From: Ascidiaceihabitans sp029251465 | GTDB taxonomy: Bacteria; Pseudomonadota; Alphaproteobacteria; Rhodobacterales; Rhodobacteraceae | Assembly: GCF_042932805.1 (NCBI RefSeq) | Contig: NZ_CP170633.1 | Coordinates: 558,001 to 622,000 of the forward strand | DNA length: 64,000 bases | Direction: 5' to 3' | Shown: piece by piece, positions 34,600 to 43,416 of the stretch | Layout of the letters: every line of letters begins with the position of its first letter | How positions within the stretch are numbered: the first letter of the stretch is position 1 | The notes under the pieces: generated by a model | The model's input: the letters and a program-made list of their open reading frames with translations, nothing else | What the model was told of the DNA's origin: nothing | Database searches by the model: none | Made by a program: the position numbers and the translations under genes

Positions 34600-35007
34600 A
34601 TGACAAACGACACACAAACCGCCGATGTCCGCGCGACCATTGATGCGTTGATCAACGCAGGCACAACATCCGATCTGAGTGCGCTGGATCAGATTTATCA
34701 CGACAGCATGAAAATCCACATGATCGATACAGATAACAATCTGATGCAGCACGATAAATCCAGTTTCATCGCAATGCTGAAAGGCATGGTTGCCGGCAAT
34801 AACGGGCAATCAAATACGTGGTCCGAATACCATTCTGTTGAGGCAAAAGGCGACCACGGGCACGTCCTGATCACCCGCAAAGTGGATTTGGGCGGGGCCG
34901 ATCGCATCCTTGTTCTGAGCATTGATCTACTGTTCGACGATGATCGTTGGCAGGTGACCCGCGAGGTCATTTTCAGCCGTCCAAACGTTGATGTGACTAC
35001 ATCATGA
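34600..35007 (+). CDS. NTF2/SnoaL-like protein
   Basis: The 135-residue protein fits the nuclear-transport-factor-2 or SnoaL-like fold: an N-terminal helix (ADVRATIDALINAGTTSDLSALDQIYHDSMKIHMID) and later a strand pattern with DLGGADRILVLSIDLLFDDDRWQVTREVIF. Cytoplasmic, with no signal peptide. No catalytic assignment is possible. It follows the thioredoxin-fold gene by 24 bases and is 44 bases upstream of a second, secreted member, so the three probably form one unit. Confidence 0.8.
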   Translation: MTNDTQTADVRATIDALINAGTTSDLSALDQIYHDSMKIHMIDTDNNLMQHDKSSFIAMLKGMVAGNNGQSNTWSEYHSVEAKGDHGHVLITRKVDLGGADRILVLSIDLLFDDDRWQVTREVIFSRPNVDVTTS

Positions 35008-35051
35008 TGGCTCGGAATTCACGGTTTAAAATTGTAAAAGGGTACGACACA

Positions 35052-35495
35052 ATGAAACTTTCGATACTTGGCGCATTGATTTTGACCACGAGTTTTGCTT
35101 TTGCGGATGGCCATTTGGGCGATGCACCTGCCAGCCTTGTGGCCGTAAACGATGCATTTAACCAACGCGCTGCAGCGTCAGACGCCACCGGTTTGGTTGA
35201 TCTCTATGCAAAGGACACGTTGTGGATTGCGCAAGGCGCACCGCTAAGCCAAGGCTTGGCCGGACCGCGCCAGTTGTTTGAATTTGTGACCGCGAACGCA
35301 GGGTCCGTCACCCACACAATTGACCATCTGTTTGTGTCAAAAGACGAAACTTTGGCGGTGATGATCGGGTCGGTCAAAGCCGTGGTTGAAGCTGCGGAAA
35401 TGGACGCGACTGGAACGTATTTGTTTGTGCTTGAACCCCAAGACGATGGTTGGGAAATCGTCACTGACATGTGGCACCAGCACGTCGCACAATAA
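35052..35495 (+). CDS. Exported NTF2/SnoaL-like protein
   Basis: The 147-residue protein has a signal peptide (SILGALILTTSFAFA) and then a fold pattern typical of the DUF4440/SnoaL family: LVAVNDAFNQRAAASDATGLVDLYAKDTLWI and DDGWEIVTDMWHQHVA at the C-terminus. It is probably periplasmic; ligand and function are unknown. The start at 35052 was chosen because the signal peptide begins there; the open frame extends 16 codons further into the preceding gene's end. Confidence 0.8.
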   Translation: MKLSILGALILTTSFAFADGHLGDAPASLVAVNDAFNQRAAASDATGLVDLYAKDTLWIAQGAPLSQGLAGPRQLFEFVTANAGSVTHTIDHLFVSKDETLAVMIGSVKAVVEAAEMDATGTYLFVLEPQDDGWEIVTDMWHQHVAQ

Positions 35496-35571
35496 GGGCG
35501 ATGGCTCGTGCATGCTGGCAGTCCTAACAATGTCACGAATGATCGGCTGAAGGCTTCAAAAACTGCTCTGG

Positions 35572-35615
35572 TTTCACTATACGCTGCAAGTAACACCTAT
35601 CAGCGTATAGTGAAA
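35572..35615. repeat. Perfect 15-bp inverted repeat upstream of the isoaspartyl peptidase
   Basis: TTTCACTATACGCTG (35572-35586) is repeated exactly as reverse complement at 35601-35615, with a 14-base spacer. It lies 44 bases before the peptidase ATG and after the SnoaL-like gene, with no T-run following. It could be an operator for a dimeric regulator or a leader hairpin. The exact symmetry over 30 bases is unlikely by chance. Confidence 0.75.
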
Positions 35616-35658
35616 TGACATCGGAATTTCATTTGCGGCACAAAATATCGGATCACAG

Positions 35659-36531
35659 ATGACTTATGCATTGGTACTTCACGGTGGGGCAGGCGCCCGT
35701 CCAGGGACAGACTACACCGTCCAAAAAGCAGACTTGGCGAAACTGATTGAGACCGGCCAAAGCATGTTGGTTCAAGGGCAATCAGCCTTGGACGTTGTCA
35801 CGTGGGCCATCGAGGCGCTTGAGGCGTCCGGTTTGTATGTTGCAGGCAAAGGATCAGCACCGCATTCGATGGGCGGGTTTGAACTGGATGCTTCCATTAT
35901 GCATGGGCCAAACCGGCGCGCAGGCGCTGTCGCCGCGATTGAAGGCATCAAAAGCCCCATTCAAGCAGCCAGAGCCGTTCTAGAAGATGGCCGCCACGTT
36001 ATGCTTGCGGGCACAGGTGCCCAGATTGCGGCAAAAGCGGCAGGGCTGGCAGAGGTGCTCGACCCCCAAGACTACTATTCCGAGCATGTCTCGCACGGGT
36101 CAAGCGAGTCCGCTGATCATGGGACCGTTGGTGCGGTCGCCTTGGACATTCACGGCGAACTTGCGGCAGGCACATCCACAGGTGGCACGTTCAACAAGCT
36201 GATTGGTCGTGTTGGCGATACGCCCATTATCGGGTCCGGGACTTGGGCTGATGACACCGTCGCTGTGTCTTGCACAGGGCTGGGCGAGGCGTTCATTCGG
36301 ACGGCAACAGCCTACGATGTGTCGGCGCGCATGCGGTACGGCAATGTCGCGCTTGATCAGGCCACGCGTCAGGTCTTGGACGAAGTCGCACGGTTTGACG
36401 GTGACGGCGGGCTTATTGCCATCGACGCGCAGGGCAACATTTCGATGCCGTACAACAGTGACGGTATGAAACGGGCCGCCGTTTCGGACAGGATGTCGCC
36501 AGTTGTGCGGGTGTTCGAACCCGAGGATTAA
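35659..36531 (+). CDS. Isoaspartyl peptidase / L-asparaginase (Ntn-hydrolase type)
   Basis: The 290-residue enzyme is a plant-type asparaginase, made as a precursor that cleaves itself before the nucleophile threonine: T156 in ADHGTVGAVALDIHGELAAGTS. The opening YALVLHGGAGARPG and GSAPHSMGGFELDASIMHGPNRRAGAV are typical. It hydrolyses beta-aspartyl dipeptides, including the beta-Asp-Arg released from cyanophycin by cyanophycinase, so it should complete degradation to aspartate and arginine in this locus. It is convergent with the cphA paralogue (4-base overlap). Confidence 0.94.
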   Translation: MTYALVLHGGAGARPGTDYTVQKADLAKLIETGQSMLVQGQSALDVVTWAIEALEASGLYVAGKGSAPHSMGGFELDASIMHGPNRRAGAVAAIEGIKSPIQAARAVLEDGRHVMLAGTGAQIAAKAAGLAEVLDPQDYYSEHVSHGSSESADHGTVGAVALDIHGELAAGTSTGGTFNKLIGRVGDTPIIGSGTWADDTVAVSCTGLGEAFIRTATAYDVSARMRYGNVALDQATRQVLDEVARFDGDGGLIAIDAQGNISMPYNSDGMKRAAVSDRMSPVVRVFEPED

Positions 36532-38255
36532 ACCGGCAGCGGCTCACCCGCCTGCCAACCCGTTTGTTGCAATTTCTCGAGCAATGCCATCGTTTCAATG
36601 CGATCATCATGGACCAGCAACGCCAGGAAATCGCCGGGACGTGCCCATTCGAGCGATTTGATGACGGCCGAAATTTCTGTTCCGGTTTTTATGATGCCTT
36701 CCTCGCGGGCACCAAGGCGCAACAATTCGGTGGACATCACTTCGGTCAATTCGCCGGGCTGGCGGCCACGTAGCAAATCAGGAAGTTCGGCAACCACCAC
36801 CATGTCGGGCGCGAATGTCCACATGGCTTGGATCATATCGCAAGTGTCTTGATCACTGCGATCGCCTGCCTGGCCTGCGATGACAAGGCGGCGGTTCGCA
36901 GGGATCGATTTGATCGCGGACGCCAAGGCCAGCACCCCGTGCGGGTTGTGCGCAAAATCAATCAGCAGCGTCAGCCCACCGACCTCCAGATAGTTGCCAC
37001 GCCCTGGGTTTTCATCTGGTGAATCGGTAAATCCAGCAAGGCCATCCGCCATTGCAGAAACCGGCAGACCCAATGCATCGGCAAGGCCTATGGCACCAAG
37101 TGCGTTGTAAACGTTGAATTTTGCAGCGCCGCGCAAGGCAGGCACAAAGTCGTTGACGGCCAAAACCGGCAGCGCCTTTCCATCGCGCGCAAGCATCATT
37201 TGCCCATCAGACACAAAGGCTGCGCGCCCACCGGTGGCGATCCAAACCTCCAAGCTCGCTTGGTCAAAATCCAGTCCGAACCACGTGATTTCGCCGGCAA
37301 ATTGTGGGCTGCGGACAACCAATTCGGGATCATCCGCGTTTAGCACCAACCGCCCGCCGGGGCGCACCGCTTGGGACAACTGGAACTTGGCGTCGGCTAG
37401 CGCCGTGACATCCATGATGCCGTAGGTCCCCAAATGATCCGCTGCGATGTTGGTCAGCAAACAGGCGTCCGCAGTCGGCACCGGCAGGCCACGCCGCATC
37501 AATCCGCCGCGTGCGGTTTCGATGATCGCAAGTTCGACACGTGGATCGCGTACAGCCAGACGCGCACCTGCGGGGCCCGAATAATCGCCTTCGTCTAATA
37601 TTTCGCCGCCGACGCGCACCCAATCGCTGGAGGACAAGCCGACGCATTTGCCCGCGGCCGCCCCGATTGCGGCGGTCAAACGGACCGTTGTCGATTTCCC
37701 GTTGGTGCCGGTGACCATGGCGACAGGAACATCGTGTAGCGCATCCCAGTCGACGGCATCCGGTGCAGGCAAATCCGCGGTGTCGTAAACCTTGGCACCG
37801 CAGCCCAATCCGAGTGATATTTTATCATCATGCCCAAGATAGGTTACACCCTGTTCGCGTGCCCTTTGCGCCAGCGCAACTTCTTTTGGGGAAAGTTCGG
37901 CTGCGATCTGATCCCGCAATTTCTGAACTGTCGCATCGGTGTCGTAGGTCTCACCCGCCAGCGTCGCGGTGGTCGCAGCCCAGGATGCCTCAACCAAATC
38001 GGTGGCCGCGTACAGCGCATCAGTTGGCGCACTGACTTGCAGTGTTGCACCCCCGTCAAACGCCCGCATCGCGATGGTACTGTCGGTCCAGCCGACACCG
38101 TCCAGCAGCGTGCGGGCCGCAGCGCGCCACAGGGCCATAGCAAATGGTTTGTTCTGATCATCGATGCGCGCCTCGGCGGCGGCACCGACGCTGGACATCA
38201 GGAAATTTGCACCAGTAAGGCGACGCGTGTTTTTTAGCTGCGGCTCAATCGCCAT
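36528..38255 (-). CDS. Mur-ligase-like CphA paralogue lacking ATP-grasp
   Basis: The 575-residue protein is homologous to the C-terminal Mur-ligase half of cyanophycin synthetase: P-loop VTGTNGKSTT (residues 181-190), then GPAGARLAVRDPRVELAIIETARGG, closely parallel to the same region of the adjacent CphA. The N-terminal about 170 residues are not ATP-grasp and show no recognised family. CphA2 of cyanobacteria uses one active site to join beta-Asp-Arg dipeptides, and tandem cphA/cphA' genes are known in proteobacteria, but this form retains only the ligase module. The ATG at 38255 overlaps the cphA end by 11 bases, so it is translationally coupled. Confidence 0.85.
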   Translation of the reverse strand: MAIEPQLKNTRRLTGANFLMSSVGAAAEARIDDQNKPFAMALWRAAARTLLDGVGWTDSTIAMRAFDGGATLQVSAPTDALYAATDLVEASWAATTATLAGETYDTDATVQKLRDQIAAELSPKEVALAQRAREQGVTYLGHDDKISLGLGCGAKVYDTADLPAPDAVDWDALHDVPVAMVTGTNGKSTTVRLTAAIGAAAGKCVGLSSSDWVRVGGEILDEGDYSGPAGARLAVRDPRVELAIIETARGGLMRRGLPVPTADACLLTNIAADHLGTYGIMDVTALADAKFQLSQAVRPGGRLVLNADDPELVVRSPQFAGEITWFGLDFDQASLEVWIATGGRAAFVSDGQMMLARDGKALPVLAVNDFVPALRGAAKFNVYNALGAIGLADALGLPVSAMADGLAGFTDSPDENPGRGNYLEVGGLTLLIDFAHNPHGVLALASAIKSIPANRRLVIAGQAGDRSDQDTCDMIQAMWTFAPDMVVVAELPDLLRGRQPGELTEVMSTELLRLGAREEGIIKTGTEISAVIKSLEWARPGDFLALLVHDDRIETMALLEKLQQTGWQAGEPLPV

Positions 38256-41112
38256 CTTCGTCTCCTGAATCCTCAAGACGTACACCACGTGAATCGCGGA
38301 TCATGCGCATGCCGCCCAGCAGAATATTTTCCGGGACTTCGGGTGCGTCTTCGACCGGGGTTGCACCAGCGAGCGGATCAAGTGCTCCGTCAGCACTGGA
38401 CTGAGGCGCAGGTGTCGGGCCTGCCTCTTCCTCAGCGCTACTTTCAAACGCGTCTTGTGGGCGATTAAAGTAGATGATCTGTTTCCACGTCCGCGCGATG
38501 TTGTCGCCAAAAACCAGCAACAAATCATCAACCGCACCCATGTTAAGGGCAGCATCGACAGCATCAACTTCGCTCGGGATGATCTGGATTTGATCGTCTG
38601 GCACGCCGTTTTCGATCAGAGTTTTACGCAGCATTTCAGGGACTTCGGCGTCACCACGCCCGCGTCGCCCGTCATCGGCCTTGCAAATGTAGTGGTCAAA
38701 TTTTCCGGCAACGATTTTGGCAGCCGCAACGATGTCTTCATCGCGCCGATCGCCGGGCATCGAAAAGCAAATCAGCTTGCGGCCCTTGGGCTCCAATTGC
38801 GTGCAAAGCTTGGTCATCGCCTCGATTGCGGCAGGGTTGTGCCCGTAATCCAGAATGACCTTGAAAGGGTGCTCTTCAAAGACGTTTAAACGGCCCGGTG
38901 CTTGGAAATACGAGGTGGCAAACGTGCGCAGACCTTGGCGGATATCCTCAAGTGACTTGCCCATTGAATAGCAAATTGCCGCCGCAAACATCGCGTTTTG
39001 CACGTTGTGCATGGCTTTGCCGTCGATCGTTGCAGGGATCAAATGGGTCCACATCAATTGGATGTTGGAGGAGTTTTCGTAGATCGTGATCATGTGCCCG
39101 TTCATGCCTTGTTCAAGCACAATGGCGCGCCCGCCGATGCGAACATGTTCGCGCACAAGCGGGTGATTGGCGTTCATGGTCACGTAGCAGATGTTGTCTG
39201 CTTGGGTGTGGCTGGCCATTTTCAGGCACAGCTCGTCATCCGCATTCAAAACGGCGGTATCGGTGGCGACCTCTACGACGATGCGTTTGACACGCGCTAA
39301 ATCTTCAACGGTTTCAATGCCTTTCAGGCCAAGATGATCTGCATCGACGTTCAAGACCGCGCCAACGTCGCAGCGTTCATAGCCCATGCCGCTGCGCAAC
39401 AGACCGCCGCGTGCAGTTTCCAAAATTGCTGCATCGACAGTCGGGTCGCGCAGGATCATTTGTGCCGCGCGTGGGCCAGTCAGGTCGCCTTTGACCGTCA
39501 AATTCCCATCGATGTAAACGCCGTCCGTGGTCGCCAACCCGACGGTGTTGCCGCTGAGCTTGTGAATATGTGCAACCATGCGCGACACGGTTGTCTTGCC
39601 GTTTGTGCCGGTGATCGAGGCAATCGGGACGCGGCTGGGCGTGCCTGCTGGAAACAACATTTCCATCACTGCGCCAGCAACATCGCGTGATTTTCCTTCG
39701 CTGGGGGCGACGTGCATACGGAAACCGGGGGCTGCGTTCACTTCGCAGATGCCGGCGGGAATGTCTTTGTAGGACTGCGAAATATCGGCCGACAAGAAAT
39801 CAACGCCGCCGATATCAAGGCCAATCGCTTTGATCGCGCGTTCCGCCATGCTGCGATTGTCGGGATGCACGATGTCGGTGACGTCGACCGCTGTGCCGCC
39901 CGTCGACAGGTTCGCGGTGGAGCGTAAAAACACGGTTTCGCCGTCCTTGAGAACGGTGTTTTCGTCATAGCCGACCTCGGCCAGATGATCTCTGGCGGTT
40001 TTGTCCAGCTCTAGGCGCGTCAGAACTTTTTCGTGACCAACACCGCGACGCGGATCGGAATTCACGATATCGATCAGTTCGGCGGCCGTGTTTTTGCCGT
40101 TGCCGACGATGTGGCCCGGCACGCGTTTGGACACTGCCTCAAGCTTGCCATCAATCACCAGCATGCGGTGGTCCAGCCCTTGGATGAACGTCTCGACAAT
40201 GACGGTGCGGCCACGTTTGTTGTACTCAAGCGCGAAATCGAATGCTTCGATCACGGCCTCGGCTGACGTCAGGTTGATTGAAATGCCGTTGCCGTGATTG
40301 CCGTCCAGCGGCTTGACCACCACAGGAAAGCCGATGCGTTTGGCGGCCTTAGCGGCATCCTCGGGGCTGGTTACGGCGATTTGACGTGGCACCGGCAAGC
40401 CAAGATCGCCCAAGATCCGGTTTGTCGCCTTTTTGTCCGATGCAAGATCGGTGGCGATGTAGTCGGTTTCAGAAGTGATCGTGGCTTGGATGCGTTTTTG
40501 ATACTTGCCGTACCCCAGCTGGATCAGGCTGTATTCATTCAGACGCATCCACGGGATGTCACGTTCGATCCCTGCATTCACGAGGGAAGCGGTCGACGGC
40601 CCCAATGCTTTGCGTTGTGCGGCTTTGATGAATTTTTCGCGCTTGGCGGTGTAGTCGAACCCGTCCACGCGTTCGCCAGTTTCGACAAGATTATCGGGCA
40701 GCAGATTATGAATGAAATCGAGGGCAAGCTGGCTGGCGTGTAGGCCGACTTCTTCTTGTTCGTATTGGAACACCATATTGTAGATGCCGGTTTCGCCAGC
40801 GTCGCGGGTCCGCCCGAATGTCACATCCAGACCTGCGACGTTTTGCAGCTCAATGGACATGTGTTCCCAAATATGGGCCATCCATGTGCCTTCGTCTTCG
40901 CGTAGACGTCGGATAAACCCGCCGGGTTCGCGGTACGAACACCCGTGCTCTTGCAAGCCGGGCAGAGCGTCTAACAATTGCTCGATAAAATCGTCGCCAA
41001 TTTTGGCAGATGGCCAGTCTTCTAAAATGCCAATGTCGACGACGTGTCGAATGACCGGGAACTTTGCGTATATATTCGGACCTCGAAAAACAGACGTCTC
41101 AAGAATCTTCAT
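38245..41112 (-). CDS. cphA: Cyanophycin synthetase
   Basis: The 955-residue enzyme builds the Asp backbone polymer with Arg side chains from aspartate and arginine with ATP. Domains in order: N-terminal domain (about 1-165), ATP-grasp (about 220-480; VVVKPLDGNHGNGISINLT, ICEVNAAPGFRMH), and Mur-ligase module with P-loop TGTNGKTT at 501-508 and LETARGGLLRSGMGYERCDVGAVLNVDADHLG. The C-terminus adds a proline- and acid-rich tail of about 70 residues ending EDSGDEDGD, making it longer than the usual 870-900. Encoded between cyanophycinase and a CphA paralogue. Confidence 0.95.
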   Translation of the reverse strand: MKILETSVFRGPNIYAKFPVIRHVVDIGILEDWPSAKIGDDFIEQLLDALPGLQEHGCSYREPGGFIRRLREDEGTWMAHIWEHMSIELQNVAGLDVTFGRTRDAGETGIYNMVFQYEQEEVGLHASQLALDFIHNLLPDNLVETGERVDGFDYTAKREKFIKAAQRKALGPSTASLVNAGIERDIPWMRLNEYSLIQLGYGKYQKRIQATITSETDYIATDLASDKKATNRILGDLGLPVPRQIAVTSPEDAAKAAKRIGFPVVVKPLDGNHGNGISINLTSAEAVIEAFDFALEYNKRGRTVIVETFIQGLDHRMLVIDGKLEAVSKRVPGHIVGNGKNTAAELIDIVNSDPRRGVGHEKVLTRLELDKTARDHLAEVGYDENTVLKDGETVFLRSTANLSTGGTAVDVTDIVHPDNRSMAERAIKAIGLDIGGVDFLSADISQSYKDIPAGICEVNAAPGFRMHVAPSEGKSRDVAGAVMEMLFPAGTPSRVPIASITGTNGKTTVSRMVAHIHKLSGNTVGLATTDGVYIDGNLTVKGDLTGPRAAQMILRDPTVDAAILETARGGLLRSGMGYERCDVGAVLNVDADHLGLKGIETVEDLARVKRIVVEVATDTAVLNADDELCLKMASHTQADNICYVTMNANHPLVREHVRIGGRAIVLEQGMNGHMITIYENSSNIQLMWTHLIPATIDGKAMHNVQNAMFAAAICYSMGKSLEDIRQGLRTFATSYFQAPGRLNVFEEHPFKVILDYGHNPAAIEAMTKLCTQLEPKGRKLICFSMPGDRRDEDIVAAAKIVAGKFDHYICKADDGRRGRGDAEVPEMLRKTLIENGVPDDQIQIIPSEVDAVDAALNMGAVDDLLLVFGDNIARTWKQIIYFNRPQDAFESSAEEEAGPTPAPQSSADGALDPLAGATPVEDAPEVPENILLGGMRMIRDSRGVRLEDSGDEDGD

Positions 41113-41148
41113 ATACGGTCCCCTTTTAGGTGTATTTTGGTTGGTCGC

Positions 41149-41979
41149 TTATGCGGTTCCACTCGGAAAAGCTTGGCGTGAATTTAGATCATACCGATCC
41201 CCAGCCAGAAGGATATGTAATTTTACGCCAATCAATCCGACAGCTGCCCCCATCTCGGCATCGGCCATGGATGAGAACTCAATGTCTGAGGGGTCAACGA
41301 TGGTTAAACCGCCGCTGCCAAAGACTTCGATGACGTCATCAGGTCCGATGAACGCTGCGGTATCTTCGTCGACACCCACACCCGTCGCAAAGGGGTTGTA
41401 GGCCAGCGCGGTCATCAATCGGCCAAGCCGATCGCGTTCACGAAAATGCTGATCGACGATCACACGGTTGGTCAGGCCCAGACCGGGTGACAATGATGCC
41501 ATGCCGCGTTTTGGGGTTCCGCCGGATTTGCCGATCGCAATCATATGCTCGCACACAAACGCAGCCCCTGCGGATGTTCCGGCGATGTGAACGCCGCGCG
41601 CGTTTCCGGACCGCAATGCTTTTGCCGCAGAGGTTCCGCCGATGGTTGTGGCAAGCCGAAGCTGGTTGCCGCCGGTGATAAACACGCCCGTGGCCGCATT
41701 CAGTTTGTCTAGAAACGCTGGATCTTCGCAATCAGCGCGGGTCGCTAAATCTACGATTTCGATGTCGCGGACACCCAGCTCTTGGAACACGTCGCGTGTG
41801 CGGTGCCCTGCGGTGTCCAATTGCGATGCGGTCGGAATGATGACCATGCGCGCATCCGCCCCGCCGCTAAGTTCAACCAACCGCTGCAAAATTGTAGAGG
41901 AACGCACTTTTCTATCGCCGCCGCCGATAGGAATGATCCATCCACGCTGCGTATTTTCGATCGTTTTAGCCGGGCACAT
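41149..41979 (-). CDS. cphB: Cyanophycinase
   Basis: The 276-residue serine peptidase (S51 family) degrades cyanophycin to beta-Asp-Arg dipeptides. The nucleophile serine S136 lies in HIAGTSAGAAFVCEHMI, and WIIPIGGGDRKV plus GVFITGGNQLRLATT are typical. GGAAAG lies upstream of the ATG at 41979. It is the first gene of the minus-strand operon cphB-cphA-cphA paralogue, so synthesis and breakdown are encoded together, with the isoaspartyl peptidase convergent at 35659. Confidence 0.95.
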   Translation of the reverse strand: MCPAKTIENTQRGWIIPIGGGDRKVRSSTILQRLVELSGGADARMVIIPTASQLDTAGHRTRDVFQELGVRDIEIVDLATRADCEDPAFLDKLNAATGVFITGGNQLRLATTIGGTSAAKALRSGNARGVHIAGTSAGAAFVCEHMIAIGKSGGTPKRGMASLSPGLGLTNRVIVDQHFRERDRLGRLMTALAYNPFATGVGVDEDTAAFIGPDDVIEVFGSGGLTIVDPSDIEFSSMADAEMGAAVGLIGVKLHILLAGDRYDLNSRQAFPSGTA

Positions 41980-42116
41980 TGATACGATTCTTTCCAGATT
42001 TTCAGTGTCGTACCACTCTTACCTAAATGTTCAGGAGTCTACAGGTAAGTCGGGGTGTGATGAGACAAAACCATTGATTTGTTGACGGACGCCTACCTGC
42101 GATGGAAGTGCGCGCG

Positions 42117-43262
42117 TTAAAAGACGCGTGTACCTCGGCACCACGTTTCTTTGAGGGCAGGGACGTCGCCCATCATCGCAAAGCGGATCAGATCACCGCT
42201 GGCCCCGACGCGCAGAGCGCCGCGATCCGCCAGCCCCGCCGCACTTGCCGGGGTTGAGGACACAGTTGCGATACCGCGTGCCAGATTTCCCCACAAATCG
42301 CCCAATTGCACCGCTGCGACCAGCAACCCTGCTGGCACGTAGTCAGACGATAAAATGTCCAGCTGGTCTTTTTCTGCGAGCGCGAGGGCTGCGACATTGC
42401 CGGAATGGGACGCACCGCGAATGAGGTTCGGGGCCCCCATAACTGTTGCGATTTTGTGGTCCTGACAGGCTTGTGCCGCCTCAAGGGTCGTCGGAAATTC
42501 AGCGATCATGACCCCGTATGACTGGCTGGTGGCGACCTGTGCGGCCGTTGTGTCATCGTGGCTGGCCAACGTCGCGCCATAATGCGTGGCAGCAGCGACC
42601 ACTGCGGCCTCATGTGCGGCCCCATATTCGCTTTGAACCCCGCGCAAGAACGTCACGTAGTCCTCAAAGCGAGCGGGGTCCAAACCGTGTTTGCCACAGA
42701 CGTAGTCTTTGTATTTTTTCATGTCGCTGAATTGGCGTTGTCCCGGCGTGTGGTCCATCATGGACACGATGCCAACGCGATCTTTGGGGCCAAATTCGGT
42801 TAGCTCTGCCACAAGCGTTTCAGAGCAAATCTCGGCGCGTAGATGAATGTGATGATGAACCCTCAGCGCGCCCGCAGAGCGCATTGCCAGAATTTCATCC
42901 GCCATTTTGCGGGCATATTTATTGTAGCGTTTGGCGTCATTGCTGATGATCGATCCGACGCGAATGGCGTCAAAAACGGTTGTGATCCCGGTCGCAGCCA
43001 ATTCGCAATCATGGGCCAGAATAGCTGGTCGCTGTGGCCAATCCACCTTTGGGCGCGGGGTCAGGTGGCGTTCAAGATTGTCAGTATGCAGTTCGACCAA
43101 TCCGGGCGCGACAAAATCACCGCCCATGTCGCACGCACCGTTCGGGACGTGCCCGCCAGTGTTCATTTCTGAAATGACCCCGTCCGTGATGCGCAGCGAT
43201 CCGAGAACCACTTCGTCTTGCAAGATCAGGCGGGCATTGGCAAAAATCGTCTCGTTCATCAT
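42117..43262 (-). CDS. phnM: Alpha-D-ribose 1-methylphosphonate 5-triphosphate diphosphatase, PhnM
   Basis: The 381-residue amidohydrolase-family protein fits PhnM of the C-P lyase pathway, which removes diphosphate from the ribosyl-phosphonate intermediate. Recognisable parts are APGLVELHTDNLERHLTPRPKVDWP, GITTVFDAIRVGS, HHIHLRAEICS and SHDDTTAAQVATSQSYG. No other phn gene lies in the window. The start at 43262 (or the next ATG at 43259) was chosen over an earlier open frame. It is separated by 154 bases from the upstream hydrolase and 137 bases from cphB. Confidence 0.93.
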   Translation of the reverse strand: MMNETIFANARLILQDEVVLGSLRITDGVISEMNTGGHVPNGACDMGGDFVAPGLVELHTDNLERHLTPRPKVDWPQRPAILAHDCELAATGITTVFDAIRVGSIISNDAKRYNKYARKMADEILAMRSAGALRVHHHIHLRAEICSETLVAELTEFGPKDRVGIVSMMDHTPGQRQFSDMKKYKDYVCGKHGLDPARFEDYVTFLRGVQSEYGAAHEAAVVAAATHYGATLASHDDTTAAQVATSQSYGVMIAEFPTTLEAAQACQDHKIATVMGAPNLIRGASHSGNVAALALAEKDQLDILSSDYVPAGLLVAAVQLGDLWGNLARGIATVSSTPASAAGLADRGALRVGASGDLIRFAMMGDVPALKETWCRGTRVF

Positions 43263-43416
43263 CACTCTGTTCGCATGAGTTGGGGCCGTTACATGAGGCG
43301 CGCGCCCCAATCACAAAGGGTGCGTGCTGACCGCCACGATAATCAGGACGCCGAGCATGGAAAGCGAAAAATCGTTAGAACGCCCCAATAGCAAAAGATG
43401 GCTGCGCGAAAGCAAT

